A stretch of 64,000 nt of DNA from Closterium sp. Naga37s-1. Lineage: Eukaryota > Streptophyta > Zygnematophyceae > Desmidiales > Closteriaceae. The stretch spans positions 3,581,001 to 3,645,000 of the forward strand of contig CANJKZ010000174.1 of NCBI GenBank assembly GCA_947471745.1, written 5' to 3'. A model generated the notes under the pieces. It worked only from the letters and a program-made list of their open reading frames with translations, searched no databases and was not told the DNA's origin. Position 1 is the stretch's first letter. Each line of letters opens with the position of its first letter. This document shows, one piece after another, positions 1 through 11,266 of the stretch. The position numbers were made by a program, and so were the translations under genes.

Positions 1-1603
1 CAGGGAGGGCGTAAGGGCGGAACCGCGGAGAACATACTCCGCGTTCGAGTCGCCCAGGAGCGCGAGCGTCTTGTCTTGAAACATGAGCGCGAAATGCAAA
101 GGGGAGAATCTGAAAGGGTAAGGGTAAAGAGGGGTGAGAGACGAGCGGGAAAGGTAAGGGTAAGGGTAAGGGTAAGGGCAGTAGGGAGGGCGGAAGGGCG
201 GAAGAGATACTCCGCGTTCGAGTCGCCCACGATGAGCGCAAAGTGCAGCGGCGAGAAGCTGCGGGGGAAAGGGTAACGTTAAGGAGTAAGGGTAAAGGGG
301 GAGGGTGGGAGGGGGGGAGGAGGGAAGGGGGGAGGTGAGGGTGAGAAACGAGGGGGCGGGAGAGATTGTATTTATTTGAGTCGCCCACGAGCGCGAGCGT
401 CTTGTCTTGAAACATGAGCGCGAAGTGTAGTGGGGAGAAGCTGCCAGGGCGAAGGCAAAAGTAACGGGGAGGGGGGCGGTTGGGGGAGGAGAGGGGTGGG
501 GATGGGGGGGATGAGTGCGGAAGGAGAGCGGAAGGAGAGGGCGAGAGGACGGCGAGTGATCGCGGCAGGTAAAGGTAAGGGATCGGAGGGAATGATTGGT
601 GATTGGGATGAGGGTGGGCGATCTGTAACACTCACAGTGTCATGTTGCAATCGCGCGGTTGCCACATCAGATGCTGGTAACCACCGTCGGGCCGCCCGTT
701 CTGCACGCAATTGAACTTGCTCGAGATGTACGGACACGTGGACGCGTACGCGGGCCGCGTGCTGCTGGGAATCCACCTGAGATACGACAAACGCGGAGGG
801 TGGGGCGGGGAGGGAAGGGCCGAGGGAGATTGAGGGGAGGCTGATTGACCTTACTAGATGACAAACACGTGGACGGGCGGACACGTGGACGGGCAGACAC
901 GTGGATGGGCGGACACGTATACGAGCGGACACTTGGATGGGCGGAGCGAAAATATAATTGTTGTGTTAACTCACGTGCCGACGGAGATGTCGCACGTCGC
1001 GCCACCGTTTTGCACCAGCCACGACGCGGACCCCCCCTGGCCGGCCGCGCTGATACGCGCACCGACCATTCGCTGCCGCTGACTTTCATTTGCACTGCTC
1101 TGCACCGTCACTGGCTTCTTGGCACTCGGAGCCGTGCCCCCCGCCGGCTTTGCCGCCGATTTCTCCGCCGGCTTTGCCGCCGTGTTCTCTGCCGGTTTAC
1201 TCGGGCTCTTCTTGTTTGTGGGAGCGACGGTAGAGTTAGTCTTTTCCTCAGGCTTGGTGGGGCTGGGGCTGCCACTGTTAGGCTTGGTGCCCGTAGGTTT
1301 GGAGCTGGCTCCCCTGGGATTGCCGCCGTTAGTTTTGTTGCCAGTAGGGTCGGGGCCGGTCGGCTTGGAGCCGGTAGATTTGACGCCGGCAGATTTGACG
1401 GTTGCTGGTATAGTTGACGGAGCGTTTGGTTTTCGCACCGCGCCGCTTCCTCCGCCGCCGCCAGCGCTGCTGCCGCGGAGACGTGGTGCGGGAGTTCCAC
1501 TAGTAGGGGAAGCGGCAGGAGCCGACGCGGCTGGGATCGGCACAGCTCCAGATGAAGCAATAAAAAGAGCGAGAATCGCAACCGCGTAGAGGAAACGCGA
1601 CAT
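1..1603 (-). CDS. TBL/PMR5-type polysaccharide O-acetyltransferase-like protein, 5' part, cut by window edge
   Basis: Exon 1 is 1603-975, exon 2 is 776-636, and exon 3 is probably 109 to beyond position 1; phases agree (exon 1 ends phase 2, exon 2 ends phase 2). The ATG at 1603 begins a signal peptide or anchor (SRFLYAVAILALFIASS), followed by a Pro/Thr/Lys/Ser-rich stalk of about 150 residues. The PMR5-N-like domain spans the exon 1/2 junction: CDISVGTWIPSS, then CPYISSKFNCVQNGRPDGGY and W-P-R-D-C. Exon 3 brings the GDS motif typical of this family. TBL proteins act in the Golgi and acetylate wall polysaccharides; the substrate cannot be inferred here. The catalytic C-terminal half (DxxH) lies outside the window. 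An in-frame ATG at 1654 would add 17 residues, but the 1603 ATG sits directly before the hydrophobic segment. Exon 3 has two further variant copies at 222-276 and 366-440. Confidence 0.85.
222..440 (-). repeat. Two extra copies of TBL exon 3
   Basis: Copy A (440-366) starts after a good acceptor (CTGGCAG) and reads the same FSPLHFALMFQDKTLALVGDS frame as the exon at 109, but after the GDS motif it runs into low-complexity DNA with no donor seen. Copy B (about 273-222) keeps FSPLHFAL then jumps in frame to IVGDSNAEY, so the FQDKTLAL block is missing. The copies are separated by G-rich runs built on GGGTAA and GGGGA. All three preserve a pyrimidine tract and AG acceptor on the minus strand. Confidence 0.8.
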
Positions 1604-2816
1604 TGATCTTGACTCTCGCGCTGTTATGTATGTGGAATCAAATTTCCCTGTCATTCTTTACGCTGCTAGAAAATCGGAAGGCTGTGATAAAGAATGTTAT
1701 TCGGGCGCCTGAAACAGTGAAATCCAGAGCACTGCGATAAATAAGGCGAGCAGAAGGCTCAGACGAGGCTTTGCGTTATAAGTGACCTCAGCGCAGAGAG
1801 TCCCGCGATTACTCAGGCGCGCCAACAAGCGGGTCCGTGGGTGTAACCTGTATCAAATCAGTAAGTTACGGGGGTGTAACTTGTAGCGAGAAGGACGAAC
1901 GGTATAGCCGCTGAGACTAATCGACGCACGGACGTGAAAGACGGTAGAATCCGAGAGAAAATTCCGAGGGACTAGCTTCTAACGCTGTAACTAGAGCTCC
2001 CTTTGGAGTCTAGACTCTAGAGCGGATTCCCCCCTCCGTACACTAAAGAATTCCAGCTTGCAATGAACGCAACAGCAATCGGCGACAATCAGTAGCAACG
2101 AACAGAAATCGATGATCACGAGGGAGGCAATCGTACAGAGCTCATGTGCAGTACCTCCTTATAAAGCGCCGTCATTCTCTGGTGACCGAGTCGGCAGAGT
2201 TAGTCGGAGTCGGGGCCGTTGGGTGCCTCCATATTCGACGGCTGATTTCATGTGCTGTATACTGGGGTTGTATGCGGTTGAAAGCCGTTGATCTACTCGA
2301 CCGTTCTGAAACGCAGCACAACGATTACAAACCGTGGGGTTTGATCAGAAGAATACGCCTTCCTTGCTGGCGTAACTCACGCCGAATGTCGAGGGACGTC
2401 CGAAACTCGAAATTCGAGAAATTCGACATTTTCGTCTCACGCATTTGCAAAATGGAAGAACCGTTGCGCCTCGCTACTTTCGCATAGCATTGCGCCTCGA
2501 GGTGGCCAATCGTTGAGCTTTCCGCGAGCGGGTCGAACTTCCCAATTTGAGTTCTTTCGTGCACCGTGTAGTAACCGTAATGGCCAGGCGAGGATATTTT
2601 AGGCGAGTAACGCTTTCGAGACAGCTCGCAGAGTGTCGCGAATGCGATGAATTCGAGTCGCATGAACCAAGTTTTTTTGTTCTCCGAAAAAACGGTGAAA
2701 GCACGCGGGAAAGTGGATCCCGCTTAGACTACACTACCACTTACTCCGAATGGAGAAGCATCTAAACCAAATATCAGGCATGTGCAACAAGGTGTTGCTC
2801 ATGCAACAATTCCTTC
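1604..2816. other. Intergenic: upstream of TBL, downstream of the fucosyltransferase-like gene
   Basis: No convincing gene. Short ORFs on both strands (for example 2146-2487 plus and 2325-2663 minus) overlap each other and carry no recognisable motif. The stretch must hold the TBL promoter on the minus strand, read leftward from about 1700, and the terminator of the gene ending at 2817. I see no clear TATA box or other element. Confidence 0.5.
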
Positions 2817-5800
2817 TTATTCTCCGTCGTAAGTATCACTTGACATTTCCTTCTGCAAGCGCAGTCGCCTTCGGCGACGCTGCAATACATTATCGCCCCA
2901 CCTGTGTACGCTTATAGGAACCTTGCCAAATTGTTTTCGATGATCCAGGATGTCTGCCTCGAAGCCGCGCCTTCCTCCACAATAGCGAACTCCAACCACA
3001 AGCATATCCGCTTGTGCGGCAATCAGCTTATCTAGTATTCCAACTATCCCTGCATTGAAAATAAAAGAAGGAACATATTACATACCGGCATATATGAGCC
3101 AAAAGGGTAACAACAGCACTGGAAATTGCTGAAAAAATACTAGGGGTACGGATTCTGTACACTCTCATACCTGGGTCGAGTTTATTGACCGAAGGAACAA
3201 TCTCATCAATCATGATACTCCTCTTGGGTAAGCCACCGTAGCCCACAGATTCTGTCACGCCTCTTGAGCCACTGCTGTTGCTGCTCCCCCTGACGCTGCT
3301 GGTAATGCCATCACTACCGTTGCTGCTTCCACTTGTGCTACTGCTGCGGCTGCTGTTCTGGGTACCATCTATGTCTCCATCCCCTTTATAGGCATCCCCG
3401 CCACCATCAACAAGCGCCCTGAGCTGCAGCAGGGCACGGTGCCCTGCCTCAATGGTCTGCTCGCGGCCATACTTCTCCACCATCACCCCCCACGACTCTG
3501 ACCGCACAGGCCACTCCTCGTCTGCTTTCGGAGACGCCTCAGATTTAGACAACTTTTGAGACGTCTCAGATTTAGACAACTTTTGAGACGCCTCAGAAGT
3601 TGCCTCAATGGTCTTCCCCCGCCCATACTTCTCCACCATCACGCCCCACGACTCCGACCGCACCGGCCATACTTCCTCTGCAGGAGAAGCAGCATCAGCA
3701 GGAGCAGCGGCGGAAGCAGCAGAAGCAGCAGCAGCAGCAGCAGCAGCTCCAAAGGCAATATCTGCGCTAATGAACACTGATGGACTGCTGCTTCTTTGGG
3801 AAATTCCCATTGAAGTGTGCATTGACGTGTTTCTTCTCACTTGACCAGACACTCCTGATCTGGAGTGATGGGAAGGTGAATCACCACTGCAGGCATTGCT
3901 CCCCTTGGCTGGCGTACCCTCCATCCCTTTTGAGAGCTGCTGCTGCACCTGGTGCACGGTTCTTGCTGCCTCTGCCACGCACCAGTGCATCTGCTTGCCT
4001 ATCTTCTGCTCCTGCTGCAGCTTCCCTCCCTGGAAGAGAGAGATGGAGGGAGAGACGGGAAGAGACAGGGAGGGGGGTGTAATTGCTCAACAACTTGCCT
4101 CTGCCACGCACCAGTGCACCTGCTTGCCTATCTTCTGCTCCTGCTGCTGTTTACCTCCCTGCCAGGCATACGGAAAGGGAGAGGAAGGAGGGGGCAAGTG
4201 AGAGGGAGTTGCTGAGAACCAGTACCGCAAAATTTGAAGGCACAAAGGGATTGCCTTTCTCACCACGAGCCATGCGATGTACTCGGATCGGAGCGGAAAC
4301 TGTTTTTGAGTCGACTCAAAAACGGAAATGCAGAGCAATGAACGGGCGGGGAAGGGCAGCAGTGATTGAGCGAGCAAGGGAGTGCCAGCACGGGTAGTTC
4401 TACGGTGGTTAACTCACCACGAGCCATGCGATGTACTCGGATCGGAAGTGCAGGGCAATGAATGGATGAGGGAGAGCAGCAGCAATGGAGCGAGCGAGGG
4501 TGTGCCAGCGCGGGTGGTAGGGCAGCAGGACGGGCACGAGGAGAGAGGTGGGCGGACGGAAGAGAGGCACACCACACAAAGGGCATGTGTGGGACTCACC
4601 ACAAGCCATGCGATGTACTCGGATCGGAAGTGCAGGGCAATGAACGGGCGGGGGAGGGCGGCAGCAATGGATCGAGCGAGGGTGTGCCAGCGCGGGTGGT
4701 AGGGCAGCAGAAGGGGCGCGAGGAGAGAGGTGGGCGGACGGATAGCCATCCTCTTGTAGGTCGTTTTCACCCACACCACCACGTCTGTGTGCTGCCTGGT
4801 GTGGTGGAGAGGGGCGGAGTGGGGTGAGGCGTGGTAGGGCGGGGTGGGTCGGGGTGAACGAGGATCAGAACACATGCACGTTCAGCAGGCAGGTAGCCAT
4901 CTGCTTGGCCGTCGTCCTTCTGCCATTGGCATAAACGACAGGTTTGCTGTTTGTTGCTTCCTTTGTCCCGCACAACCTCGAACGAGACGAAGAAACCAGG
5001 AATGCATCTTATTGGAAGGTTTCTCAGAAGCTCGCATGGCTTGCCATTCCTGGAGGGGCTTTTTTTTTTTTTTTTTTTTTGGAAAGAACTACAAGGGCTT
5101 AATTCTTTTGAATTGAAAAGGGTTGCTATTTCTGGAAAAATATACCACTTTTAGAAGACATTGCAGAGACTGAAATGATGTGAGTGTTGGCACGCGTGCG
5201 TGGTCAGCTGGCTGAGGGATTACTTACCATTTTTGGAAGGACTTACCTTTTTGGGAGGACTTACCATATTTGAAAGGACTTGCCATTTTTGAAAGGACTT
5301 ACCATATTTGGAGGGACTCACCATCTTTGGAAAGGCTTACCACTTTTGGAAGGCTTTGAGGAATCGAGAGGCCTTGCGGACTGCGATGACCTGGGTGTTG
5401 GCACGCGTGGGCAGCTGACCGAGGGAGTATGTGAGAATGGCACCCAGACCAGATGCTACCTCCCCTGCGGTGGTGGGAGAAGAGACAGGGAGAGAGGCAG
5501 GGAGAGCGAGCGGGAGATGGGTGTGGGAGTTGGTATAGCGTTTGGAACTTCTCATCTCACAGCTGGCCAAGGGAATAGGTGAGAATGGCACCCAGCCCAG
5601 ATGCTACCTCCCCTGCGGTGGTGGGAGAAGAGACAGGGGGAGAGGCAGGGAGAGCGAGCGGGAGATGGGTGTGGGAGTTGGTATAGCGTTTGGAACTTCT
5701 CATCTCACAGCTGGCCAAGGGAATAGGTGAGAATGGCACCCAGCCCAGATGCTACCTCCCCTGCGGTGATGAGGAGAGAGGGAGATAGAGGGAGAGAGGG

Positions 5801-8800
5801 ATAAGAGAGGGATGAGGCTGGAAAGAAATTGCCAGAGCTGGCCGAGGCAGTAGGTGAGTAGGGAGAAATTACTCTGGCGATTGCTTACCGGAGTTGATGA
5901 GGTTGAGTAGGGAGTGACTTTTGAAAACTTAAGCCACTCCAAAAGTCACTCCAATATAGGGAAGCGAGAGAATACTTACCGAAGTCGAAGCAGGGTCGGT
6001 TGAGCGAGGGTGTTTCGACACACATGAAGCCAACATAGGGGTTGGGTCGGAGGGAGGAGCGGGCGAGGAGGAGGAAGAGGTCAGGCGAGATCCAATCCAC
6101 AGGGAGGTGCGATGGGAGGGGCCATGGGAGGGCCGATGGGGGGGGCGAGGAGGAGTTGAAGGGGGGGTGAGTGGATTGAGCGGAGGAGGAGGAATGAGGG
6201 TAGGAGTGGGTGAGGCGGGAGAGGTCCCAGTAGGAGCAGAGGGGGTGCTGTCGCCCCACTGAGAGGCGGCTGCTGCCCACGTGGGGCAACACGAGCACTC
6301 GCCCCGTCAGCCTCGCCAGCCGGGCTGCTTCTAGTAAGTGCGATCTGGCGTTGCTGGTTTGCTCCATGGCGAATGCCAGCACCAGAAAGCGTGGATTGGC
6401 GAACACCTGAGCGAGAGGGAGGGGATCGGTGGGGTTGGATAAGGATGGGTGAAGATGGGTGAGGATGGGTGAGGCAGGAGAGGTCCGCCCAGTGGTCGCC
6501 CCACTGACACGCGGCTGCTGCCTACGTGGGGCAGCACCAGCACTCGCCCCGTCAGCCTCGCCAGCCTGGCTGCTTCTAGTAGATGAGATCTGGCGTTGCT
6601 GGTCTGCTCCATGGCGAATGCCAGCACCAGGAAACGAGGATTCGTGAACACCTGAGTGGAGATGGGTCGGGGTGAGAATGGGTGAGGATGGGTGGGCGTG
6701 GGTGAGGGTGGGTGGGGCGGTATGGGGAGGAAGGGAGCTGTGAGTAGCAGAGCAGGTGCTTTCTGGCGTTGCTCGTCTGCTCCATGGCGAACGCCAGCAC
6801 CAGGAAACGAGGATTCGTGAACACCTGAGGGATGGGTGTATGAGTGGGAATGGGTGGGAATGGGTGGGAGTGGGTGAGGCGGGAGAGGTCCCAGTAGGAG
6901 CAGAGCGGGTGCTGTCGCTGAATGGAGAGGGGGAGAGAGAGTGAGGGATGCTCTACTGCTGTCGCCCCACTGACAAGCGGCTGCTTCCCACGTGGGGCAG
7001 CACCAGCACTCGTCCCGTCAGCCGTGCCAGCCTGGCTGCTTCTAGTAAATGGGATCTGGCGTTGCTGGTCTGCTCCATGGCGAATGCCAGCACCAGGAAA
7101 CGAGGATACACGAACACCCGAGGGGTAATTGGGGGTGGGTGGGAGTGGAAATGAATGAGGATGGGTTGGAATGGGTGCGGCTGGGGGGAACGAGGGGAGC
7201 TGTGAGTCGGGCTGCTTCTAGTAAATGCGACCTGGCGTTGCTTGTCTGCTCCATGGCGAAAGCGAGCACCAGAAAACGAGGATTGGCGAACACCTGAGGG
7301 GTAACTGGGGGTGGATTGGATAGGAGTGGAAATGGAGGGAGGGGAGCTGCGAGTCAGGCTGGCTCCAGCAGGTGGGATCTGATCTGGCGTTGCTGGTTTT
7401 CTCCATGGCAAACGGGGCGAGGATCAGAAAACGGCTTTTGAGGCGCCTCAAAAGCCATCTGGCGTTGCTCGTTTGCTCCATGAGGAACGCTCGAGGATCA
7501 GGAAACGGGAACTCGTGAACATCTACATGACTCAAAAGTCAGAGTGAGCCAAGGAGTATCTTACCTTGGGGCTGGAGAAGGGTACGTGGGGTACGGGCCA
7601 GCAGGACTCGGGCCAGGTAGCACCTCCCCCAGATGCTGCCGAAATATCCGACGCTGCTGCTGGTCCCATGCTACTATCTGTGCTGCTGCCGCCGCCGCTG
7701 CTGCTGCTTGTTTGCAAGGGCGATTGGAGCAGCTCCCTCTCTATCTCCCTCACTCTGTCACACACTCGCCTCACCCCCTCCCTCACTCGCTCCACACTCG
7801 TCTTGTTGCTCCGAAGAGCCTCGAGTATATGCCGAGCCTCCGGAGGCTCGGAAGGCTGAGCAGGCTCGGAGAGGCGAGCCAAGCTCGGGCTACCCAAGTG
7901 GGACAGACGGCGTTGGGAGCGGCGCTTCTGAGTCCCATCGCTGGACAGCTGAGAGATAAGGGTTCTCTTCCATGCGTCGCTGCACACTATGGCGTTTGTG
8001 TTGAGAATCACGTCCCTCCCTGCCTTCTCACTACTTGCTTCCTCACTACTTGCTTTCTCGCTCCTTGCTTTCTCACTCCCTACTTTTTCACTCCTTGCTT
8101 TCTCACTCTTTGCTTTCTTTCTCCCTGCCATATCACTCCTTGCTTTTCTCCTTGCCCTCCCGTGCCTACCACCTTCTGGAAATTCCTCTTTTCTCCCCTC
8201 TTCCTCTCTTATTCCCTCCTCTCCTCCCTCCTCCCCTTCACTCCTCTTCCCCTCACCCCCTTCCTTTCCCCTTGCTGCCTTGCCTTTCTCCGGGCTCTTC
8301 GAAACAACCAGCTTTCTCCTCACCCTCACCAGTTCCCGATCTTGCTCAACCAAAACTTTCGAATCAACAGAAACGTCTGCCTTGTCCGATTCGTCTTTTC
8401 CTCCTCCTCCTCCCCCCAGCACTTTCCGCACTTCACCTGACCGCCGATTTCGGGCAAGCAAACTCTCCGCCGCTTCACTTTTGCGGGCAGCTGAAGTTTC
8501 AACTCTGCTACTATCCCGCGCAGATGCAAGCTGGGCAAGGTGCCCCAGACCTCTCCGAACCAGTGCTCTGCATTCATAGACCACTCGTGTCTCTTCTTTG
8601 TCATGTACACCTGTCTCCGAGCCTGTCTTCGAGCCTGTCTCCGAGCCTGTCCCTGCCCCTCCCCCTACTCCCCCCCCTGCCTCTGCCACTGCCCCTGCTA
8701 GCTCCCCTCCCTCTGATTCTCCTGCTGCTTTCCCCTCGTCCACTGCCCCCCTACTTTTCGCCCACGCCTGTATCTCATCTTCCAAACCGGAATCCTCCAG

Positions 8801-9784
8801 ACGCCGAGCCTCCGGGTCAGCTTCGGCAGCAAGCCTCAGCACCTCCAAGCATGCAGTCAAGGTGGAGAGCCCCGCTGGCCCGAAAATTGCCGAGCCTGGT
8901 ACCGAGGCTAGCTCCGAAGCTGACAGGGATGTTGGTGGAAGGTTTAGGTTCGTTGTGGAAGGCTCGGCAGGTGTGGAAGGTTCGGTTATGCTATGTCCGT
9001 CAAACCGTGACAGAACCGCCTCAGGTAAGTTCAAATCCGTAAACGTCTTATTTGAAACGGTTTCAGTCAACGTTTCAGTCAGCGAAGATGACTCATCGCC
9101 GGATAACGCCTCGTCTGAAAGCGTTTCAGCTTCTTCCAATGCGTCACTAGTTGAAACGGGCATGCCATTGACCGTTTCATCTGCAGTGGTCGGCACCTCC
9201 GCTGAACCATCATCACCCGAGCCAACGTCTTCTCCATCCGCCATGCCTGCCGATGAGCCTCGGACAGTAAGGCTCGGCAGACCCCTCCGAGCCGACCCTC
9301 GTTGACTGATCACGTGCAGTTCACCGCCCAGAATCTCTCGATTCACCCCAACCATGTAACCCTCAGGTCCCGACAAAAGCTGCCAGCAACACACGAGCAG
9401 GACCAGCAGCACGAACGCCGAGACCTTCGCGGAAACAGCAGCGACCGATAACGTGGCTTTCTGAAACTTTAAACTGGACCACACCGTTCCTCTTCGCTCC
9501 TCACAGCATCCGGTACAAGAAGTAACATCGTCGCAACGCTCAGTATTATCACCACCGTTAGATTCACAGCAACGGTGCGAATGCGAATTGATTCGAGCAT
9601 GAAGGTCCCCGACGACGGCTGACCAATCAGCGGACCTTGGGATCTTCGACATGTTTCCGTCAGCACCGCGCCACGTGGCGGCGTCCCCATTTCTCCCGCC
9701 TTCGCTGCTCCCCCCAGTTGGGACGGAATGCGACATTGTTAGTGCTGTCCGTTGATCGGTTGTTTCACGACTGTCGAGCCGCAA
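2817..9784 (-). CDS. Putative O-fucosyltransferase-like type II membrane protein, about 1386 aa
   Basis: Eight exons chain in frame: 9784-7565, 6406-5980, 5927-5889, 5464-5341, 4946-4880, 4791-4600, 4029-3171 and 3049-2817 (TAA). They total 4161 nt, a multiple of three. Residues about 119-137 form one membrane anchor (VSAFVLLVLLVCCWQLL) after a soluble N-terminus, followed by a long Ser/Glu/Lys-rich stem. The rest looks like a GT-B fucosyltransferase: LTGRVLVLPHVGSSRLS, VDWISPDLFLLLA, then PFIALHFRSEY (compare the His-x-Arg donor-site motif), and near the end LDKLIAAQADML, resembling the 'DYIVALESD' block of plant O-FucT proteins. The exon 3 acceptor is weak and exon 5 was chosen by phase. 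Family membership is an inference; exon structure is firmer. Exon 7 contains an internal coding duplication (see 3425-3690). An alternative start is the in-frame ATG at 9736. Confidence 0.55.
3425..3690 (-). repeat. Duplicated coding segment with palindromes between the copies
   Basis: Inside exon 7 the block EEWPVRSESWGVMVEKYGRE with the following TIEA occurs twice, as EEVWPVRSESWGVMVEKYGR upstream and EEWPVRSESWGVMVEKYGRE downstream. Between the copies (3541-3597) lie two tandem 29-bp units coding QKLSKSE, each containing TTTTGAGACG followed by TCTC or CCTC. The reading frame stays open throughout, so this is a palindrome-punctuated duplication that was kept in a protein. Confidence 0.85.
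4093..4170 (-). repeat. Partial copy of fucosyltransferase-like exon 7
   Basis: A second acceptor (CTGGCAG) is followed by the exon 7 start, reading GGKQQQEQKIGKQVHWCVAEA. The copy breaks off at GAGGCAAG without continuing into the rest of the exon. It lies just upstream of the real exon 7 in transcription order. Confidence 0.85.
4257..4545 (-). repeat. Two partial copies of fucosyltransferase-like exon 6
   Basis: Copies at about 4545-4416 and 4404-4257 repeat the 3' half of exon 6 (WHTLARSIAAALP to YIAWLV) including the donor GTGAGT. The second copy is interrupted at 4302-4323 by a perfect 22-bp palindrome flanked on both sides by CGGAAA, which looks like a short target duplication. Neither copy has an identifiable acceptor at its 5' end. 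Confidence 0.8.
4302..4323. repeat. Palindrome, core GAGTCGACTC
   Basis: Perfect 22-mer GTTTTTGAGTC/GACTCAAAAAC interrupting an exon 6 echo; CGGAAA flanks it on both sides. Confidence 0.95.
5222..5345 (-). repeat. Tandem array of splice-donor-like units
   Basis: Directly downstream of the exon 4 donor (intron starts 5340) there are about seven units of 18-22 bp, each reading roughly CCAAANATG|GTAAGTCCTTT on the minus strand. Each repeats the last bases of exon 4 plus a donor consensus; one has GC in place of GT. This is the exon/intron junction amplified in tandem. Confidence 0.8.
5558..5770 (-). repeat. Two partial copies of fucosyltransferase-like exon 4
   Basis: A unit of about 147 bp occurs at about 5465-5611 and again at 5612-5764. 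Each copy starts at the exon 4 acceptor (CACCGCAG) and reads EVASGLGAILTYSLGQL, then hits TGA. The real exon 4 (5464-5341) continues with PTRANTQVIAV. Confidence 0.85.
6490..7535 (-). repeat. At least six partial copies of fucosyltransferase-like exon 2
   Basis: Copies begin near 7520, 7432, 7293, 7118, 6824 and 6651. Most start with an acceptor and read VF(A/T)NPRFLVLAFAMEQTSNAR before breaking off at different points; those at 7118 and 6651 continue to LPHVGSSR. The copies at 7520 and 7432 are frameshifted and separated by the perfect 24-bp palindrome at 7433-7456. Only the copy at 6406 continues into the rest of the exon. Intervening DNA is GGGT/GGAT-rich. Confidence 0.85.
7433..7456. repeat. 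Palindrome, core GAGGCGCCTC
   Basis: Perfect 24-mer (half GGCTTTTGAGGC) between two exon 2 echoes of the fucosyltransferase-like gene. Confidence 0.95.
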
Positions 9785-10075
9785 CGGTCCTTTCTCTAGA
9801 AGCGCATGGACGGCTAGACGGCGCTAGTTGAGTGCTGTCAGGTGAACGCTAAAGTGATGAAAGAGACCGAACCGAGTCTGGCTAAACCGCCGAGAAATAC
9901 CGATTGTTGAGCCGCAACGGACTTTTGTCTATAAGCGCATGAACGGCTAGACGGCGCTAGCTGAGTGCTGTCAGGTGAAAGTTCCAGCGAGAAGGCCCGG
10001 CATATCCGTCAGAATGTCAAAGTGATGAGGGAGATTGAACCGAGTCTGGCTAAACTGAGAAACACCAGTGCGGGA
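9772..10075. repeat. Tandem duplication upstream of the fucosyltransferase-like gene
   Basis: The segment at about 9772-9900 (GAGCCGCAACGG ... AGACGGCGCTAG ... TGAGTGCTGTCAGGTGAA ... GAGTCTGGCTAAAC) is repeated, diverged, at about 9906-10070. The first copy overlaps the start of exon 1, so duplication reached from the 5' end of the gene into its promoter. Confidence 0.75.
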
Positions 10076-11266
10076 AGGCTCAGTGAGGAATCGAAGCTTC
10101 GCGCCTGGTGCGAGGTTTTCACGAACACAATAACCAACACGACAGAAGTACAGGGCCCTTCCTAGTGCCTTTCGTATGCCTTCATGAATCGTGCGACCAG
10201 TGCTCAGGGAAGTGTAGACTTTTGAGGCGCCTCAAAAGCAGACTAAATCTGAGCTGGCTCGAAGTCACGTCAACAATCGACCCAGCACCTCCAGTCAACT
10301 AACTTCTGAAACTTGTTCCGATAAGTCTAAAGATCGGGAAGCTAAAAGACGCGATGAGAGACACTAAAGCGCCAGATGCCGACCAGCGTGCGGCCTGAAA
10401 AAAAACTCGCTGAAATCCAAAAATCTTCAATGCCAGCGACGGGCTATGGCGGATGGCGGTGGAAGCGAACGGGGGGCACAGCCAGCCAGCCATCCTTGCC
10501 TGTGAAGGGAACTCAAGTCTTGATTGGATCGCGGTTTGAGAAATACCAATAACCAAGTTTGATGTGCAATATCATCCGGTTCGTGTACGTTTCGCATGTT
10601 TGAACGAGTTTCCAGGGGAATCCAGTACGGTGTAATAATTCATTGGGTAGTTGGGGTTGCGGCTTTGAAAGGCGGAAAGCAGATGCGATGTGACTGGTTA
10701 AGCCGGCTTGGCTCGGCGTCGAGACAAGGGAGTTGTTCGGTTCGGAAGAAGCGGCGATTAGGCGCCATAGCTCGGGTGGTGGTACGGGGAAGCTGGGGAA
10801 GAGGGGCAGCTACGCTGACCTGCTTCTGCGCTTCGGCCCGGTTTGGACGGGCCAGCAGGCGCAGGTTTGGTTTGGCAACTTCGAATGGGGGCGGGCGACG
10901 CGACCGTGACATGACCGCTGACAGTACAGCAGAAATATTAAGGGTGTTTTCAGTTGGGAAACTACCATCGCATCAAACAACTTGCATCACGGGTCACCCC
11001 AGATTTACCACTTGGTTTTTCTCCATGTTATCTTCCTCAGTTAACAAACGCGAAGCATCCAATAGCGCACACAGCTCCTGGCTCTTCAGTTTTTCTTTCT
11101 CGAACGCTCTAAAACCTGACGAACCGACGCTCACCGTCATCAAACGATTTTTGCGACGTCCGCTCGCTGATTTCGGCCGAATTCGTCCCCATACAATCCA
11201 ATTCCTCAATTCGCCCAAATTCCATCTCCAGCTTTCGTAGCCCCGCCACCCCACCACCTCGCAGCC
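10076..11266. other. Intergenic region between divergent genes
   Basis: Lies between the 5' ends of the fucosyltransferase-like gene (-) and the LarC-like gene (+), so it should contain both promoters. It holds one perfect 20-bp palindrome at 10219-10238. An open frame at 10596-11240 has no recognisable domain and I do not call it a gene. Confidence 0.5.
10219..10238. repeat. Palindrome, core GAGGCGCCTC
   Basis: Perfect 20-mer CTTTTGAGGCGCCTCAAAAG; no clear flanking duplication, unlike most copies. Confidence 0.95.

Noticed and set aside
150-180. Telomere-like GGGTAA repeats
   Set aside because: The unit is GGGTAA, not GGGTTA or GGGTTTA; it is short, internal and lies among exon copies.
10596-11240. 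214-codon plus-strand frame upstream of the LarC-like gene
   Set aside because: No domain, overlaps other frames and occupies a divergent promoter region.
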